Below are positions 15,475 through 23,074 of a stretch of DNA of 23,074 bases, in pieces. Source of the stretch: SLJK01 sp964567295 (GTDB taxonomy: Bacteria; Bacillota; Dethiobacteria; DTU022; UBA8154); NCBI GenBank assembly GCA_964567295.1, contig CAZMLU010000026.1, positions 1 to 23,074 on the forward strand, read 5' to 3'. Each line of letters opens with the position of its first letter. Within the stretch, counting starts at the first letter, position 1. Under the pieces are notes generated by a model. The model did no database searches and had not been told where the DNA came from. It saw only the letters and a program-made list of their open reading frames with translations. The position numbers were made by a program, and so were the translations under genes.

Positions 15475-16224
15475 ATGAAACTCACAGTATTAGGTTGCTA
15501 TGGTCCTTTTCCGAGCGCGGGAGGAACTTGTTCGGGTTATTTACTGGAACAGGACGGCTATGCTATATTGCTAGATTGTGGAAATGGGGTCCTTAGCAAT
15601 TTGCAATATTTTGTAAGATTAGATGAGCTATCAGCGGTGATTATATCTCACCTGCACAGCGACCATATCTCTGATCTTTTTATACTTCGCCATGCTCTTA
15701 GTTTATCAAAATATAGCGGGCTTCGAACGTCGCCCTTAAAAATATATTCTCCTGCTGAGCCTGCAGCAGAATATGATCGTTTATTTTTATATAAAGACCA
15801 GTACGATATTGAAGTAATTAATGAAAAAAAACGGTTTGAAATCGGTCCTTTCCTTTTTTCTTTTCTACATACGGTGCATTCTATTCCATCTTATGCAATT
15901 TCTGTCTTAAGTAATAACCGAAATAAACTGGTCTATTCTTCGGATACTGAATACTTCCCGCAACTCAGCTCTTTTGCAGAAGATGCTTCCCTTTTTTTAT
16001 GTGAATCAACTTTCCTCTCCAGCGATCTACAAAAGGGGGCAATTAACCATCTCAGTGCAAAACAAGCTGCAAAACTGGCGTTTGAAGGACAGGTAAAGCA
16101 ACTTCTGCTCACTCATTTCCTTCCATACAATGAACACGAACGATACCATGAGGAAGCAACTGCAATTTTTCCTGCTACAGAGCTTGCTAAAGAAAATAGC
16201 TCTTATCAAGTCAATAGTGTTTGA
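15475..16224 (+). CDS. Metallo-beta-lactamase-fold hydrolase (YhfI-like)
   Basis: A 249-residue cytoplasmic protein of the MBL-fold, RNase Z-like branch. The metal site HLHSDH is present in VIISHLHSDHISDL, followed by HTVHSIPS, YSSDTEYF and the late LTHF histidine, so both metal ions can be bound. The N-terminus MKLTVLGCYGPFPSAGGTCSG is that of Bacillus YhfI-type proteins, whose physiological substrate is not settled. I chose the ATG at 15475 because the product then begins with the conserved strand; an in-frame GTG at 15460 would add five residues and sits too close to AAGGGG. It is unlikely to be a true RNase Z, because the family text differs and the protein is short. Confidence 0.85.
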   Translation: MKLTVLGCYGPFPSAGGTCSGYLLEQDGYAILLDCGNGVLSNLQYFVRLDELSAVIISHLHSDHISDLFILRHALSLSKYSGLRTSPLKIYSPAEPAAEYDRLFLYKDQYDIEVINEKKRFEIGPFLFSFLHTVHSIPSYAISVLSNNRNKLVYSSDTEYFPQLSSFAEDASLFLCESTFLSSDLQKGAINHLSAKQAAKLAFEGQVKQLLLTHFLPYNEHERYHEEATAIFPATELAKENSSYQVNSV

Positions 16225-16272
16225 TTATATTCTCTTCTTATATTGAAATAACGAGAAGGAGCGCTGGCTAAA

Positions 16273-16500
16273 ATGAGTAATTGGGTTAAATTAACAGTGG
16301 AGACAGATCCAGTTCTTACAGATATGTTAGAAGAAAGGTTAAAAGCAGCAGGAATTCCTGTAGTTGTTAAAAAAGAGGCTGCAGGAACAATTTACGGTCT
16401 AACCTCTGGACCCTTAGCAGAGGCAAAGATTCTTGTTCCTCAAGATAAACTTCAAGAAGCCGAAGCCATCTTGAAAGATGGCAACTCGGAAAAATTATAA
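16273..16500 (+). CDS. DUF2007-family small protein
   Basis: A 75-residue protein with the DUF2007 pattern: VKLTVETDPVLTDMLEERLKAAGIPVVV followed by a Gly/Thr loop and AKILVPQDKLQEAEAIL (first stretch is residues 5-32). The family is described as putative signal-transducing, with a ferredoxin-like fold related to PII-type proteins, and its role is unknown. GAGAAGGAG lies upstream of the ATG, and miaB begins 33 bases after its stop. Confidence 0.8.
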   Translation: MSNWVKLTVETDPVLTDMLEERLKAAGIPVVVKKEAAGTIYGLTSGPLAEAKILVPQDKLQEAEAILKDGNSEKL

Positions 16501-16533
16501 AAATAATATTTAAAGGCAAAGGGATTCGATTTT

Positions 16534-17877
16534 ATGAGCCAATTTGGCACAGAAAAAGAACTAAAGTATTATATCCTCACCATGGGTTGTCAGATGAACG
16601 TATATGATTCAGAGGTACTCTCTGGACACCTGGAAACCATGGACTTCAAATCTACAAATGAGCAAGGTGAAGCAGATATCTTTGTTTTAAACACCTGCGC
16701 AGTGAGAAAAAAAGCAGAAGAAAAAGTTTATGGTCGCCTTGGAAAGTTGAAAAAATTCAAAGAAGAAAAACCAGAGATGTTGATGGTCCTCTGGGGCTGC
16801 ATGGTACAACAAGCGGGCGTAGCTGAAAAAATGGCTGCAAGGTTTCCCTTTTTGGATATTATTGGTGGACCACATTCTCTGGGACGTTTTCCTGAATTAT
16901 TGGAAAAGGCCCGCCTTTCTTCTAGAACCGTAATTGATATTAACCCCGAAGGGGAGAGGGAAGGTTTACCTGTAAAGAGGGGAGAAGGCATTTCAGCCTG
17001 GGTCCCTATAAGTTACGGGTGTAATAATTTTTGCACTTATTGTATAGTTCCCTTCGTTAGGGGGCCTGAAAAAAGCCGACCTCCTGAAGAAATCATAAAA
17101 GAAGTAAATGAGCTCTCAAGGGAAGGTTATAAGGAGATTACCCTGCTGGGTCAAAACGTAAATTCCTATGGAAAAGAACTTGAAGAAGAATTTGATTTTG
17201 CAAAATTAGCGAAGGTTTTGGATGAAACCGATGGTCTTCTGCGGATCAGATTTATGACCTCTCAACCGCGGGATTTTTCAACAAGCATTGTAAGAACAAT
17301 TGCGGAAGGGGAAAAGATATGTGAACATTTTCACTTGCCACTGCAGGCAGGCAGCAATAAAATCTTAGAGAGAATGAACAGGGGGTATACTAGAGAAGAA
17401 TATCTACGATTGGTTCAGACTATTAGAGATTTTATACCCAACTGCTCTATCACTACCGATATTATTGTAGGTTTTCCGGGTGAAACTGAAGATGATTTCC
17501 AACAAACTATAGAAATGATAAGGGAAATACGATTTGATGCTGCTTTTACTTTTGTTTATTCTCCTCGAAGCGGAACAAAAGCAGCAGAAATGGACGATCA
17601 GGTTTTATTGGAAGAGAAAAAAAGTAGAATCATGAATATTAACGAGCTGCAAAACAAAATAAGTCTGGAAGAAAATCTAAAACTTTTAGGAACAAAACAA
17701 GAAGTCCTGGTTGAAGGGAAGAGCAAAACAGATCATAAGATATATACCGGCCGCACTAGAACTAACAAAATTGTACATTTTTTTACAGACCAAGACTTAA
17801 CAGGTCAATTGCTAAACGTGGAGATTGTGGAAGCTAAACCATGGACACTAACCGGAGAGTTACTTAATAATATCTAG
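16534..17877 (+). CDS. miaB: tRNA methylthiotransferase MiaB
   Basis: MiaB is a radical-SAM enzyme that adds a methylthio group to i6A37 of tRNAs reading codons starting with U. Three cysteines bind the auxiliary cluster in the N-terminal domain: C19 (TMGCQMN), C55 (NTCAVRKKA) and C89 (WGCMVQQ). The radical-SAM cluster is C163, C167, C170 in YGCNNFCTYCIVPFVRG. The motif GQNVNSYG is typical of MiaB rather than MtaB or RimO. A TRAM RNA-binding domain occupies about the last 65 residues. Length (447) is normal. The ATG is at 16534; the Shine-Dalgarno (AAAGGCAAAGGG) is moderate. The position before a YlbF-family gene and mutS matches the conserved Firmicutes order. Confidence 0.95.
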   Translation: MSQFGTEKELKYYILTMGCQMNVYDSEVLSGHLETMDFKSTNEQGEADIFVLNTCAVRKKAEEKVYGRLGKLKKFKEEKPEMLMVLWGCMVQQAGVAEKMAARFPFLDIIGGPHSLGRFPELLEKARLSSRTVIDINPEGEREGLPVKRGEGISAWVPISYGCNNFCTYCIVPFVRGPEKSRPPEEIIKEVNELSREGYKEITLLGQNVNSYGKELEEEFDFAKLAKVLDETDGLLRIRFMTSQPRDFSTSIVRTIAEGEKICEHFHLPLQAGSNKILERMNRGYTREEYLRLVQTIRDFIPNCSITTDIIVGFPGETEDDFQQTIEMIREIRFDAAFTFVYSPRSGTKAAEMDDQVLLEEKKSRIMNINELQNKISLEENLKLLGTKQEVLVEGKSKTDHKIYTGRTRTNKIVHFFTDQDLTGQLLNVEIVEAKPWTLTGELLNNI

Positions 17878-17893
17878 TTTTAAAAAATAATTG

Positions 17894-17922
17894 TTGACCT
17901 TTTGTTTAAAATGTTATATATT
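17894..17922 (+). promoter_or_regulatory. Promoter for perR-like gene
   Basis: TTGACC (17894-17899) and TATATT (17917-17922) with 17-base spacing lie about 65 bases before the start codon and just after the miaB stop. Both boxes are close to the sigma-A consensus. Confidence 0.7.
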
Positions 17923-17945
17923 GATAAGGGATATGACTTACTTAT

Positions 17946-17957
17946 TATTACTTAATA
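17946..17957. promoter_or_regulatory. Candidate PerR/Fur-family operator (AT-rich dyad)
   Basis: TATTACTTAATA has five-base inverted arms around CT, within the transcribed leader 24-35 bases downstream of the -10 box and upstream of the ribosome-binding site. Fur-family operators are AT-rich dyads of this kind, and autoregulation is common. The region is AT-rich, so the dyad may be chance. Confidence 0.3.
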
Positions 17958-17987
17958 TCATTTATATATTCCTAATGGAGGGTGCAA

Positions 17988-18413
17988 ATGCAAAACATAG
18001 AAGATATTTTGAGAGAGAAAAAAATCAAGGTAACCCCTCAGAGGATGGCTGTTTATGCCATTTTAAAAGAAACCAAAAGCCATCCTAACGTAGAAATGAT
18101 TTACCAGAAATTAAAACCCGATTATCCTGCTATGAGCCTTGCTACTGTGTATAAAACTGTAGATGTGCTTAAAAAAGTGGGGCTTGTCCAAGAATTAAAT
18201 GTCGGTGACGGTGGCCTGCGATACGATTCTACTACAACGCCTCATTCCCATGTTTACTGTGAAAAATGCAGTAAGGTTGAAGATGCAAATGGTTTTTCTA
18301 TCGACATGTTAGAGGATAAGCAGTTATTAGATGTAGTTAAAAAAAATACAGGGTATGAAATAGCATCTACGCAGTTATATTTTTATGGTATTTGTCCCCA
18401 ATGCAATAATTAA
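17988..18413 (+). CDS. perR: PerR-type Fur-family peroxide-sensing repressor
   Basis: A 141-residue Fur-family regulator. The winged-helix DNA-binding part (TPQRMAVYAIL, LATVYKTVDVL) is followed by the metal-binding part. Every PerR regulatory residue is found at a constant offset of five from Bacillus subtilis PerR as I recall it: H32, D80, H86, H88 and D99 match H37, D85, H91, H93 and D104. Structural zinc cysteines are C91, C94, C136 and C139. The aspartate at the D104 position favours a peroxide sensor over Fur. The ATG at 17988 is chosen over the GTG at 17982 because GGAGGG lies directly before. It has its own promoter and terminator. Target genes are not seen here. Confidence 0.85.
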   Translation: MQNIEDILREKKIKVTPQRMAVYAILKETKSHPNVEMIYQKLKPDYPAMSLATVYKTVDVLKKVGLVQELNVGDGGLRYDSTTTPHSHVYCEKCSKVEDANGFSIDMLEDKQLLDVVKKNTGYEIASTQLYFYGICPQCNN

Positions 18414-18435
18414 GTTATAAGCCTTTTTATTTTTT

Positions 18436-18457
18436 GTTCGGGAAACCGGACTTTTTT
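18436..18457 (+). terminator. Rho-independent terminator after perR-like gene
   Basis: GTTCGG and CCGGAC (one G-U pair) close a GAAA tetraloop, followed by six T. It lies about 25 bases after the stop codon. Confidence 0.82.
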
Positions 18458-18570
18458 ATTATTTAGGAAGGTTATAGTTTTTTACTTGGAGAAGTACAAG
18501 TAAAGAGAGAGCTAGTTTCTTTTTATAAAGCAAACTTAGCAAATTTTATAAACGAATAGGAGGTGGAATA

Positions 18571-18921
18571 TTGGCTTTAGAAGATAAGGCAAAAGAGCTT
18601 GGGCAAGAGATTAAAGAAACGGAAGAGTATAAGGAGCTTGAAAGAGCTGGAGATAATCTTAAAGACGATCCCTCAGCCCAAGAACTAATTCAAGCTGTAC
18701 AAGAAGCACAAAAGACCATTGAGTTTTCGCAGCAATCAGGAGTTGAGCCTCCTGAAGAACAGACGACAAATTTTAATAATTTGCGAGAACAGATGCACGG
18801 CAACCTTACCGTTAGGTCCTTTATGAAAGCTCAAGAAGATTTCAATAACGTTATGAAATCGGTAAATGATGCTATCAGCGAGGGTATAACTGGTTTAAAA
18901 AATCCAAACGAAGAAGAATAA
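18571..18921 (+). CDS. YlbF/YmcA family protein
   Basis: A 116-residue helical protein of the Com_YlbF family. MALEDKAKELGQEIKETEEY, then DPSAQELIQAVQEAQ and FMKAQEDFNNVMKSVNDAI, form the helical-hairpin pattern of these proteins. In Bacillus subtilis YlbF, YmcA and YaaT form a complex that directs RNase Y and affects competence, biofilm formation and sporulation. Position between miaB and mutS matches YmcA, but the sequence alone does not separate YmcA from YlbF. The acidic tail ends NPNEEE. TTG start with AGGAGGTGG at proper spacing. It is a single-gene unit between two terminators; no clear promoter is seen in the preceding 110 bases, which hold a short inverted repeat ACTTG/CAAGT. Confidence 0.82.
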   Translation: MALEDKAKELGQEIKETEEYKELERAGDNLKDDPSAQELIQAVQEAQKTIEFSQQSGVEPPEEQTTNFNNLREQMHGNLTVRSFMKAQEDFNNVMKSVNDAISEGITGLKNPNEEE

Positions 18922-19004
18922 GTGTTTTTAGTGAGCTCAGGTTTGCTTGCGTGAACCCATTTATTTAATTATTTGTTTGTTTTGGTTGTTTTGTATATCT
19001 TTGG

Positions 19005-19053
19005 AAAGAACCTGTCGTAGCCAGTTAGTTCTGCTACGCAGGTTCTTTTTTTA
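19005..19053 (+). terminator. Rho-independent terminator before mutS
   Basis: Long arms AAAGAACCTGTCGTAGC (19005-19021) and GCTACGCAGGTTCTTT (19033-19048) pair with one unpaired base, followed by a T run. It ends transcription from the YlbF-family gene. Confidence 0.9.
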
Positions 19054-19066
19054 TGATAAACAATTG

Positions 19067-19075
19067 TGATATAAT
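19067..19075 (+). promoter_or_regulatory. Extended -10 promoter for mutS-mutL
   Basis: TGATATAAT is a perfect extended -10 element (TGn before TATAAT), 33 bases before the inferred TTG start. No good -35 is visible; the terminator T run occupies that place. The element is centred in an imperfect dyad (ATTGT at 19063-19067, ACAAT at 19080-19084). Confidence 0.6.
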
Positions 19076-19107
19076 AATTACAATATGGATTTGGGGTGAA
19101 CAATTCC

Positions 19108-21789
19108 TTGAACAAGCTGACACCCATGATGCAACAGTTTAAAAACATTAAAGAAGAACACCCGGATACAATTCTTTTCTTTCGGGTAGGGGATTTTTAT
19201 GAGATGTTTTTTGAAGATGCAGTAATAGCCTCAAAGGAATTAGAGATCGCATTAACTAGCAGAAACACCGATAAGGAAAATGCTATTCCGCTTGCTGGTG
19301 TGCCTTATCATTCCGTTCAAAGCTACATCTCCAGGCTTTTAGAAAACGGGCACAAAGTGGCTATTTGTGAACAGGTGGAGGAAGCTTCCCAGGCAAAAGG
19401 CTTGGTAAGGCGTGAGGTTTCCCGCATAATTACTCCTGGAACCCGTATTGAAGATAGCCTGCTGGATGATGAACGAAATAATTACCTGGCTGCTATCTTT
19501 CAAACTGAAGATCCGGAAACTTTTGGGCTAACCTTTATTGATGTGTCTACCGGTGAGCTCCAAGTATATTTTTTTGAAGGAAATAATGCTTTATCTAGGC
19601 TTTTTGACGAGATTGAGCGCCTTCAGCCGGCCGAAATTATTTTTGAGGATACATTTAATATAGATATGCACAGTAAGAAATTATTTAAAAAACATATGGA
19701 AAGCTCCCTAGTAAATTTGGGTAATCCTTTCAGCAATGATGAAGAAGCGATAAGACTATTACAAGAGCAGTTTGACAATGATGTTTTACAGAATACTGGG
19801 CTGATGGAATTCAGAGCGTCCTTTATTTCTGCAGCATTGGCGCTTAAGTACATAAAGAATATGCAGAAATCTTCACTGGGGCATATTCGCAATATAAAAT
19901 TCTCTCGGGAAGAAAACGCAGTCATCCTTGATGCTATTACTGTAAGAAACCTGGAAATCATCGAGACAATGCGCACAAAAGAAAAAAAGAATTCACTCTT
20001 TGGCGTTCTTGATCGAACCAAGACTGCTATGGGAAAAAGACTGCTTAGAAAATGGCTGGAGCGGCCGTTACTTAAACAAGAGCTCATTGAATTGCGCTGG
20101 CAGGCTGTGGAAGAATTTAAAGATAACCATCCTTTCAGGAGTGACTTGGGGAAACTTTTAAGTGATGTTTACGATCTGGAAAGACTCAGCAGTCGCCTTA
20201 ACCTCGGCTATATAAATCCCAGGGACCTGTTGAGCCTCAAAAAGACGCTCCTGGTGCTGCCGCACCTAAAAGGTTTCCTGAGTGAAACAGAGAGCAAACT
20301 CCTGCAAAAATTAAATGAGCAAATCCCTGATTTTTCCGAACTTGCTCAGGAGCTGGAGATGGCTATTAGCGAAGATGCTCCTTTTACCATAAAAGAAGGG
20401 GGCATCTTTAAGGAAGGTTACAGCCAGGAAATAGATGAACTGCGTATGATATCCAGGAACAGCAAAGCGTGGATGCTGGAATTTGAGGAAGAAGAAAAAA
20501 AACGCACTGGTATTAAGTCTTTAAAAATCGGCTATAATAAAGTATTCGGATATTACATAGAGATTACCCGTGCCAACCTGGAACTTGTCCCAGTGGACTA
20601 TATACGCAAACAAACCCTGGTTAACGCAGAGCGTTTCATCACGGAAGAATTAAAAGAAAAAGAAGATCTGATTCTAAACGCAGAGGAAAAATTAGGACGC
20701 CTGGAATACAAACTTTTCGAAGAATTACGACTGAAAACAGTTTGTTATACGGAACAGATCCAGTCGGCAGCACAAGTTATGGGAACCCTGGATTGTCTCT
20801 TTGCCTTTGCTGAGGCAGCTTCGGCTTATGGATATATTAAACCGGTTCTTACCACAAACAACACAATAAAAGTAATAAACGGTCGCCATCCAGTAGTGGA
20901 AAGAACAGCAGAAGACCCCTTTATTCCTAATGATCTATTTATGGGCCCTGAAAAAGAACGGGTTTTGCTCATCACCGGGCCCAATATGGCCGGAAAAAGC
21001 ACGTACTGTCGCAGTGCTGCTCTTCTATTAATTATGGCACAGGCAGGCAGCTTTGTTCCAGCCGATGAAATGGAATTTCAACCTGTTGAACGCATCTTCA
21101 CACGGGTGGGGGCCAGTGACGATCTAAGCAGTGGCCGCAGTACTTTTATGGTAGAAATGGAGGAAACTGCTTCTATTCTTTCCTCGGCCACACCCCGGAG
21201 TATTGTTATCTTAGATGAGATTGGGCGCGGCACCAGTACCTATGATGGAATGAGTCTTGCCAGGGCCATTTTGGAATATCTCCATGATCGTGTAAAAGCC
21301 AAGGTTCTTTTCTCCTCCCACTACCACGAGCTTACATCATTGGAAGAAAAACTGGAGGGTTTAGTTAATTATACTGTCTCGGTTAAGGAAATAGGAGAGG
21401 ATGTAGTATTTTTACGCAAAGTAGTTCAAGGAAAAGCAGATAAAAGCTACGGTGTTAATGTAGCCAGATTGGCGGGGCTGCCTGAAGATGTACTGGACAG
21501 AGCCAGAGAAATTCTTGCGCAGCTGGAGGAAGAGTTTTCCTCAAACAAGGAAAATGGGGAAAAACAGGGTGATTTGCTCGAGGGAAATAATATCCTGTTA
21601 AAAGAAGGTCAGCTTGCTTTCTTCCCGGGGGAAGAAAGCAAAAAGGACAAGGCCTCACAAGGGGAGCTTACCACAGTGGAAAAACAAATCATCCAGGAAA
21701 TAAAGAAAATGAACATGGTAAATACTACTCCATTGCGGGCGCTTAATAAACTCTTTGCAATGCAAAAAAGGATTTTAAAAAAGCTTTAA
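19108..21789 (+). CDS. mutS: DNA mismatch repair protein MutS
   Basis: MutS finds mismatches and recruits MutL. The mismatch-reading motif is F30-Y31-E32 in GDFYEMF, the Walker A loop is GPNMAGKST (residues 624-632), and Walker B is ILDEIGRGTS with D703-E704. A helix-turn-helix dimerisation tail closes the protein. Length is 893 residues, typical of MutS1. I place the start at TTG 19108: GGGGTG lies nine bases upstream and the protein then begins MNKLTPMMQQ like relatives. An in-frame GTG at 19096 lies inside that Shine-Dalgarno and is less likely. It has its own promoter and is followed after 18 bases by mutL, so the two repair proteins are co-transcribed. Confidence 0.97.
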   Translation: MNKLTPMMQQFKNIKEEHPDTILFFRVGDFYEMFFEDAVIASKELEIALTSRNTDKENAIPLAGVPYHSVQSYISRLLENGHKVAICEQVEEASQAKGLVRREVSRIITPGTRIEDSLLDDERNNYLAAIFQTEDPETFGLTFIDVSTGELQVYFFEGNNALSRLFDEIERLQPAEIIFEDTFNIDMHSKKLFKKHMESSLVNLGNPFSNDEEAIRLLQEQFDNDVLQNTGLMEFRASFISAALALKYIKNMQKSSLGHIRNIKFSREENAVILDAITVRNLEIIETMRTKEKKNSLFGVLDRTKTAMGKRLLRKWLERPLLKQELIELRWQAVEEFKDNHPFRSDLGKLLSDVYDLERLSSRLNLGYINPRDLLSLKKTLLVLPHLKGFLSETESKLLQKLNEQIPDFSELAQELEMAISEDAPFTIKEGGIFKEGYSQEIDELRMISRNSKAWMLEFEEEEKKRTGIKSLKIGYNKVFGYYIEITRANLELVPVDYIRKQTLVNAERFITEELKEKEDLILNAEEKLGRLEYKLFEELRLKTVCYTEQIQSAAQVMGTLDCLFAFAEAASAYGYIKPVLTTNNTIKVINGRHPVVERTAEDPFIPNDLFMGPEKERVLLITGPNMAGKSTYCRSAALLLIMAQAGSFVPADEMEFQPVERIFTRVGASDDLSSGRSTFMVEMEETASILSSATPRSIVILDEIGRGTSTYDGMSLARAILEYLHDRVKAKVLFSSHYHELTSLEEKLEGLVNYTVSVKEIGEDVVFLRKVVQGKADKSYGVNVARLAGLPEDVLDRAREILAQLEEEFSSNKENGEKQGDLLEGNNILLKEGQLAFFPGEESKKDKASQGELTTVEKQIIQEIKKMNMVNTTPLRALNKLFAMQKRILKKL

Positions 21790-21807
21790 AAGAAAGGTAA
21801 GAATATA

Positions 21808-23074
21808 GTGCCTATTTATAAACTTGATGAAAATACAGCTAACCAAATAGCAGCAGGAGAAGTGGTGGAAAACCCTTCTTCGGTAGTTAAGGAGTTGTTG
21901 GAAAATGCGTTGGATGCCGGTGCAAAACGAATCAAAATAACTTTGACAAAAGGTGGCCTGGAAGAGATTGCAATTCTGGATGATGGCTGCGGTATTCCTT
22001 CCGGGGAGCTATCCCTGGCATTTCAGAGGCACGCCACCAGCAAAATAAATAAAATAATAGATCTTGAAAAAATAAAAACTCTTGGGTTTCGGGGAGAAGC
22101 ACTTCCCAGCATATCTTCTGTTTCTAAAGTTTCGGTTACAACCAGGCATAAAAAAGAAGAAATAGGAAGTTATATCTATTTGGAAGCAGGAATTTCGAAA
22201 GAGTACCAAAAAGTTGGTTTTCCGATTGGAACCAAGGTTAATGTAAGAAATTTGTTTTTTAACACCCCGGCCAGGAAAAAGTTTCTAAAGGGTATCCCTG
22301 CAGAGACTGCCAGGGTTTCCAAGACCGTTCAGACTATGGCTCTTTCCAGGCCTGATATCTCCTTTGTTTTAGAAAAAGAATCCGGCAAGATTTTAGAAAC
22401 ACCGGGGGACGGCAAGCTGCTAAATGTAATCTCTTCTCTTTTTGGTAGCAATTTGGCCAGGGAACTAATGCCCCTTGGTCATCAAGTGGAAGATGATACT
22501 TCCCTTAGCGGATATGTAAGTAATCCCACTTTCACCCGTAATAATAGAAACTACCAGTATTTTTTTGTAAATAACCGCTACGTACGCAGTCCTCTCCTAA
22601 GAAGTTCCCTGGATAAAAGTTTCCGCAACCAGGTAACTTCTAAACGGTACCCGGTAGCCTTTCTTTTTTTGCAAATCCCTCCCCAAGAACTTGATGTGAA
22701 TGTTCATCCAACCAAAATAGAGGTGCGTTTCCACCGTGAAGATTCCTTAAGTAAGTTTGTGCAAAACTCCCTTCAAGCAATATTTTCCGGCAGTTTTGTT
22801 CCTTCCTGGAAAGCCGAAAAAACGTCCTCTGTCACTCCAAGAAGCACTCAATTTAATATAGAAAACAGGGAACACATAGAAGAAAGTCCCGGTGCCGTTA
22901 GGGAAAATTCTGCGCCTCAGAACTCCTATTTATTCTCCCAAAATAAGATGGAGAGCTCTGCTGAAACTGAAGAAAAAGCGCTCCCGGTAGCAGAAAAAAA
23001 AGAGGAAAGTAGCCATTCCGTGGATAATAAGGATTTTTTCAATACGGGCAATCATGGAATATTTCAGGCCAATG
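21808..23074 (+). CDS. mutL: DNA mismatch repair protein MutL (cut by window end)
   Basis: MutL couples mismatch recognition by MutS to strand incision. The GHKL ATPase motifs are complete: E32-N33 in ELLENALDAGA, DDGCGI (58-63), RHATSKI and LGFRGEAL (92-99). The second domain is present with FVNNRYVRSPLL and NVHPTKIEVRF, whose lysine contacts ATP. After about residue 330 the low-complexity linker begins. The C-terminal dimerisation and endonuclease domain lies beyond the window, so I cannot say whether the DQHAxxER endonuclease motif is present. The start is GTG 21808 with GAAAGGT about ten bases upstream, giving PIYKLDENTANQIAAGEVV at the N-terminus as in relatives. Confidence 0.95.
   Translation, partial: MPIYKLDENTANQIAAGEVVENPSSVVKELLENALDAGAKRIKITLTKGGLEEIAILDDGCGIPSGELSLAFQRHATSKINKIIDLEKIKTLGFRGEALPSISSVSKVSVTTRHKKEEIGSYIYLEAGISKEYQKVGFPIGTKVNVRNLFFNTPARKKFLKGIPAETARVSKTVQTMALSRPDISFVLEKESGKILETPGDGKLLNVISSLFGSNLARELMPLGHQVEDDTSLSGYVSNPTFTRNNRNYQYFFVNNRYVRSPLLRSSLDKSFRNQVTSKRYPVAFLFLQIPPQELDVNVHPTKIEVRFHREDSLSKFVQNSLQAIFSGSFVPSWKAEKTSSVTPRSTQFNIENREHIEESPGAVRENSAPQNSYLFSQNKMESSAETEEKALPVAEKKEESSHSVDNKDFFNTGNHGIFQAN

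Noticed and set aside
19623..20087. 154-residue minus-strand open frame within mutS
   Set aside because: The mutS coding frame is unambiguous here; the open antisense frame comes from codon composition.
1..23074. CRISPR arrays, tRNA or rRNA genes
   Set aside because: No regularly spaced direct repeats and no tRNA- or rRNA-like sequences were recognised on reading either strand.

Overview
The window looks like a chromosomal segment from an anaerobic Firmicute of the class Clostridia, probably related to acetogenic or syntrophic Peptococcaceae. The case rests on gene content: an electron-bifurcating-type formate dehydrogenase cluster (NuoE/NuoF/FdhA-like, now broken), indolepyruvate:ferredoxin oxidoreductase, pyruvate:ferredoxin oxidoreductase remnants, an MpsC/DUF2294 gene, a PerR-type regulator and the Firmicutes order miaB - YlbF/YmcA family - mutS - mutL. 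Shine-Dalgarno sequences are strong and TTG starts are very common. No species can be named from the sequence alone.

Left part (1-9300) is a rearranged region full of broken genes, with a few intact genes among them. In order it holds: the 3' part of a decayed transposase gene (minus strand, about 194-703); a selO pseudogene with a large deletion, three TAA stops and frameshifts (about 703-1613); an intact purC (1752-2780) with a strong terminator; a minus-strand remnant of the PFOR beta subunit; an intact MpsC/DUF2294 gene with its own promoter and terminator; the 3' end of a nuoE-like gene; the 5' half of a nuoF-like gene joined out of frame to the 3' part of fdhA; intact iorA and iorB; a palindromic repeat; a frameshifted 5' remnant of the PFOR gamma subunit; and the 5' part of a DruA/DUF4338 gene on the minus strand. 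Two deletion points can be read at base level because the frames on either side identify different proteins. Both show about 8-9 bases of possible microhomology.

Right part (9490-23074) is ordinary, intact and nearly all on the plus strand. A promoter precedes proC-proB-proA, the complete glutamate-to-proline pathway. Then come a small coiled-coil (phasin-like) protein, an ABC1/UbiB kinase-like protein, a five-helix membrane protein, a metallo-beta-lactamase-fold hydrolase, a DUF2007 protein and miaB. A perR-like gene with its own promoter and terminator follows, then a YlbF-family gene ended by a strong terminator. The mismatch repair genes mutS and mutL start from a separate extended -10 promoter, and mutL runs off the window end.

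No clearly new multi-gene system was found. The most interesting observation is the left part: remnants of 2-oxoacid and formate metabolism genes lie between two incomplete mobile-element gene fragments, while iorAB, purC and the MpsC-family gene there remain intact.
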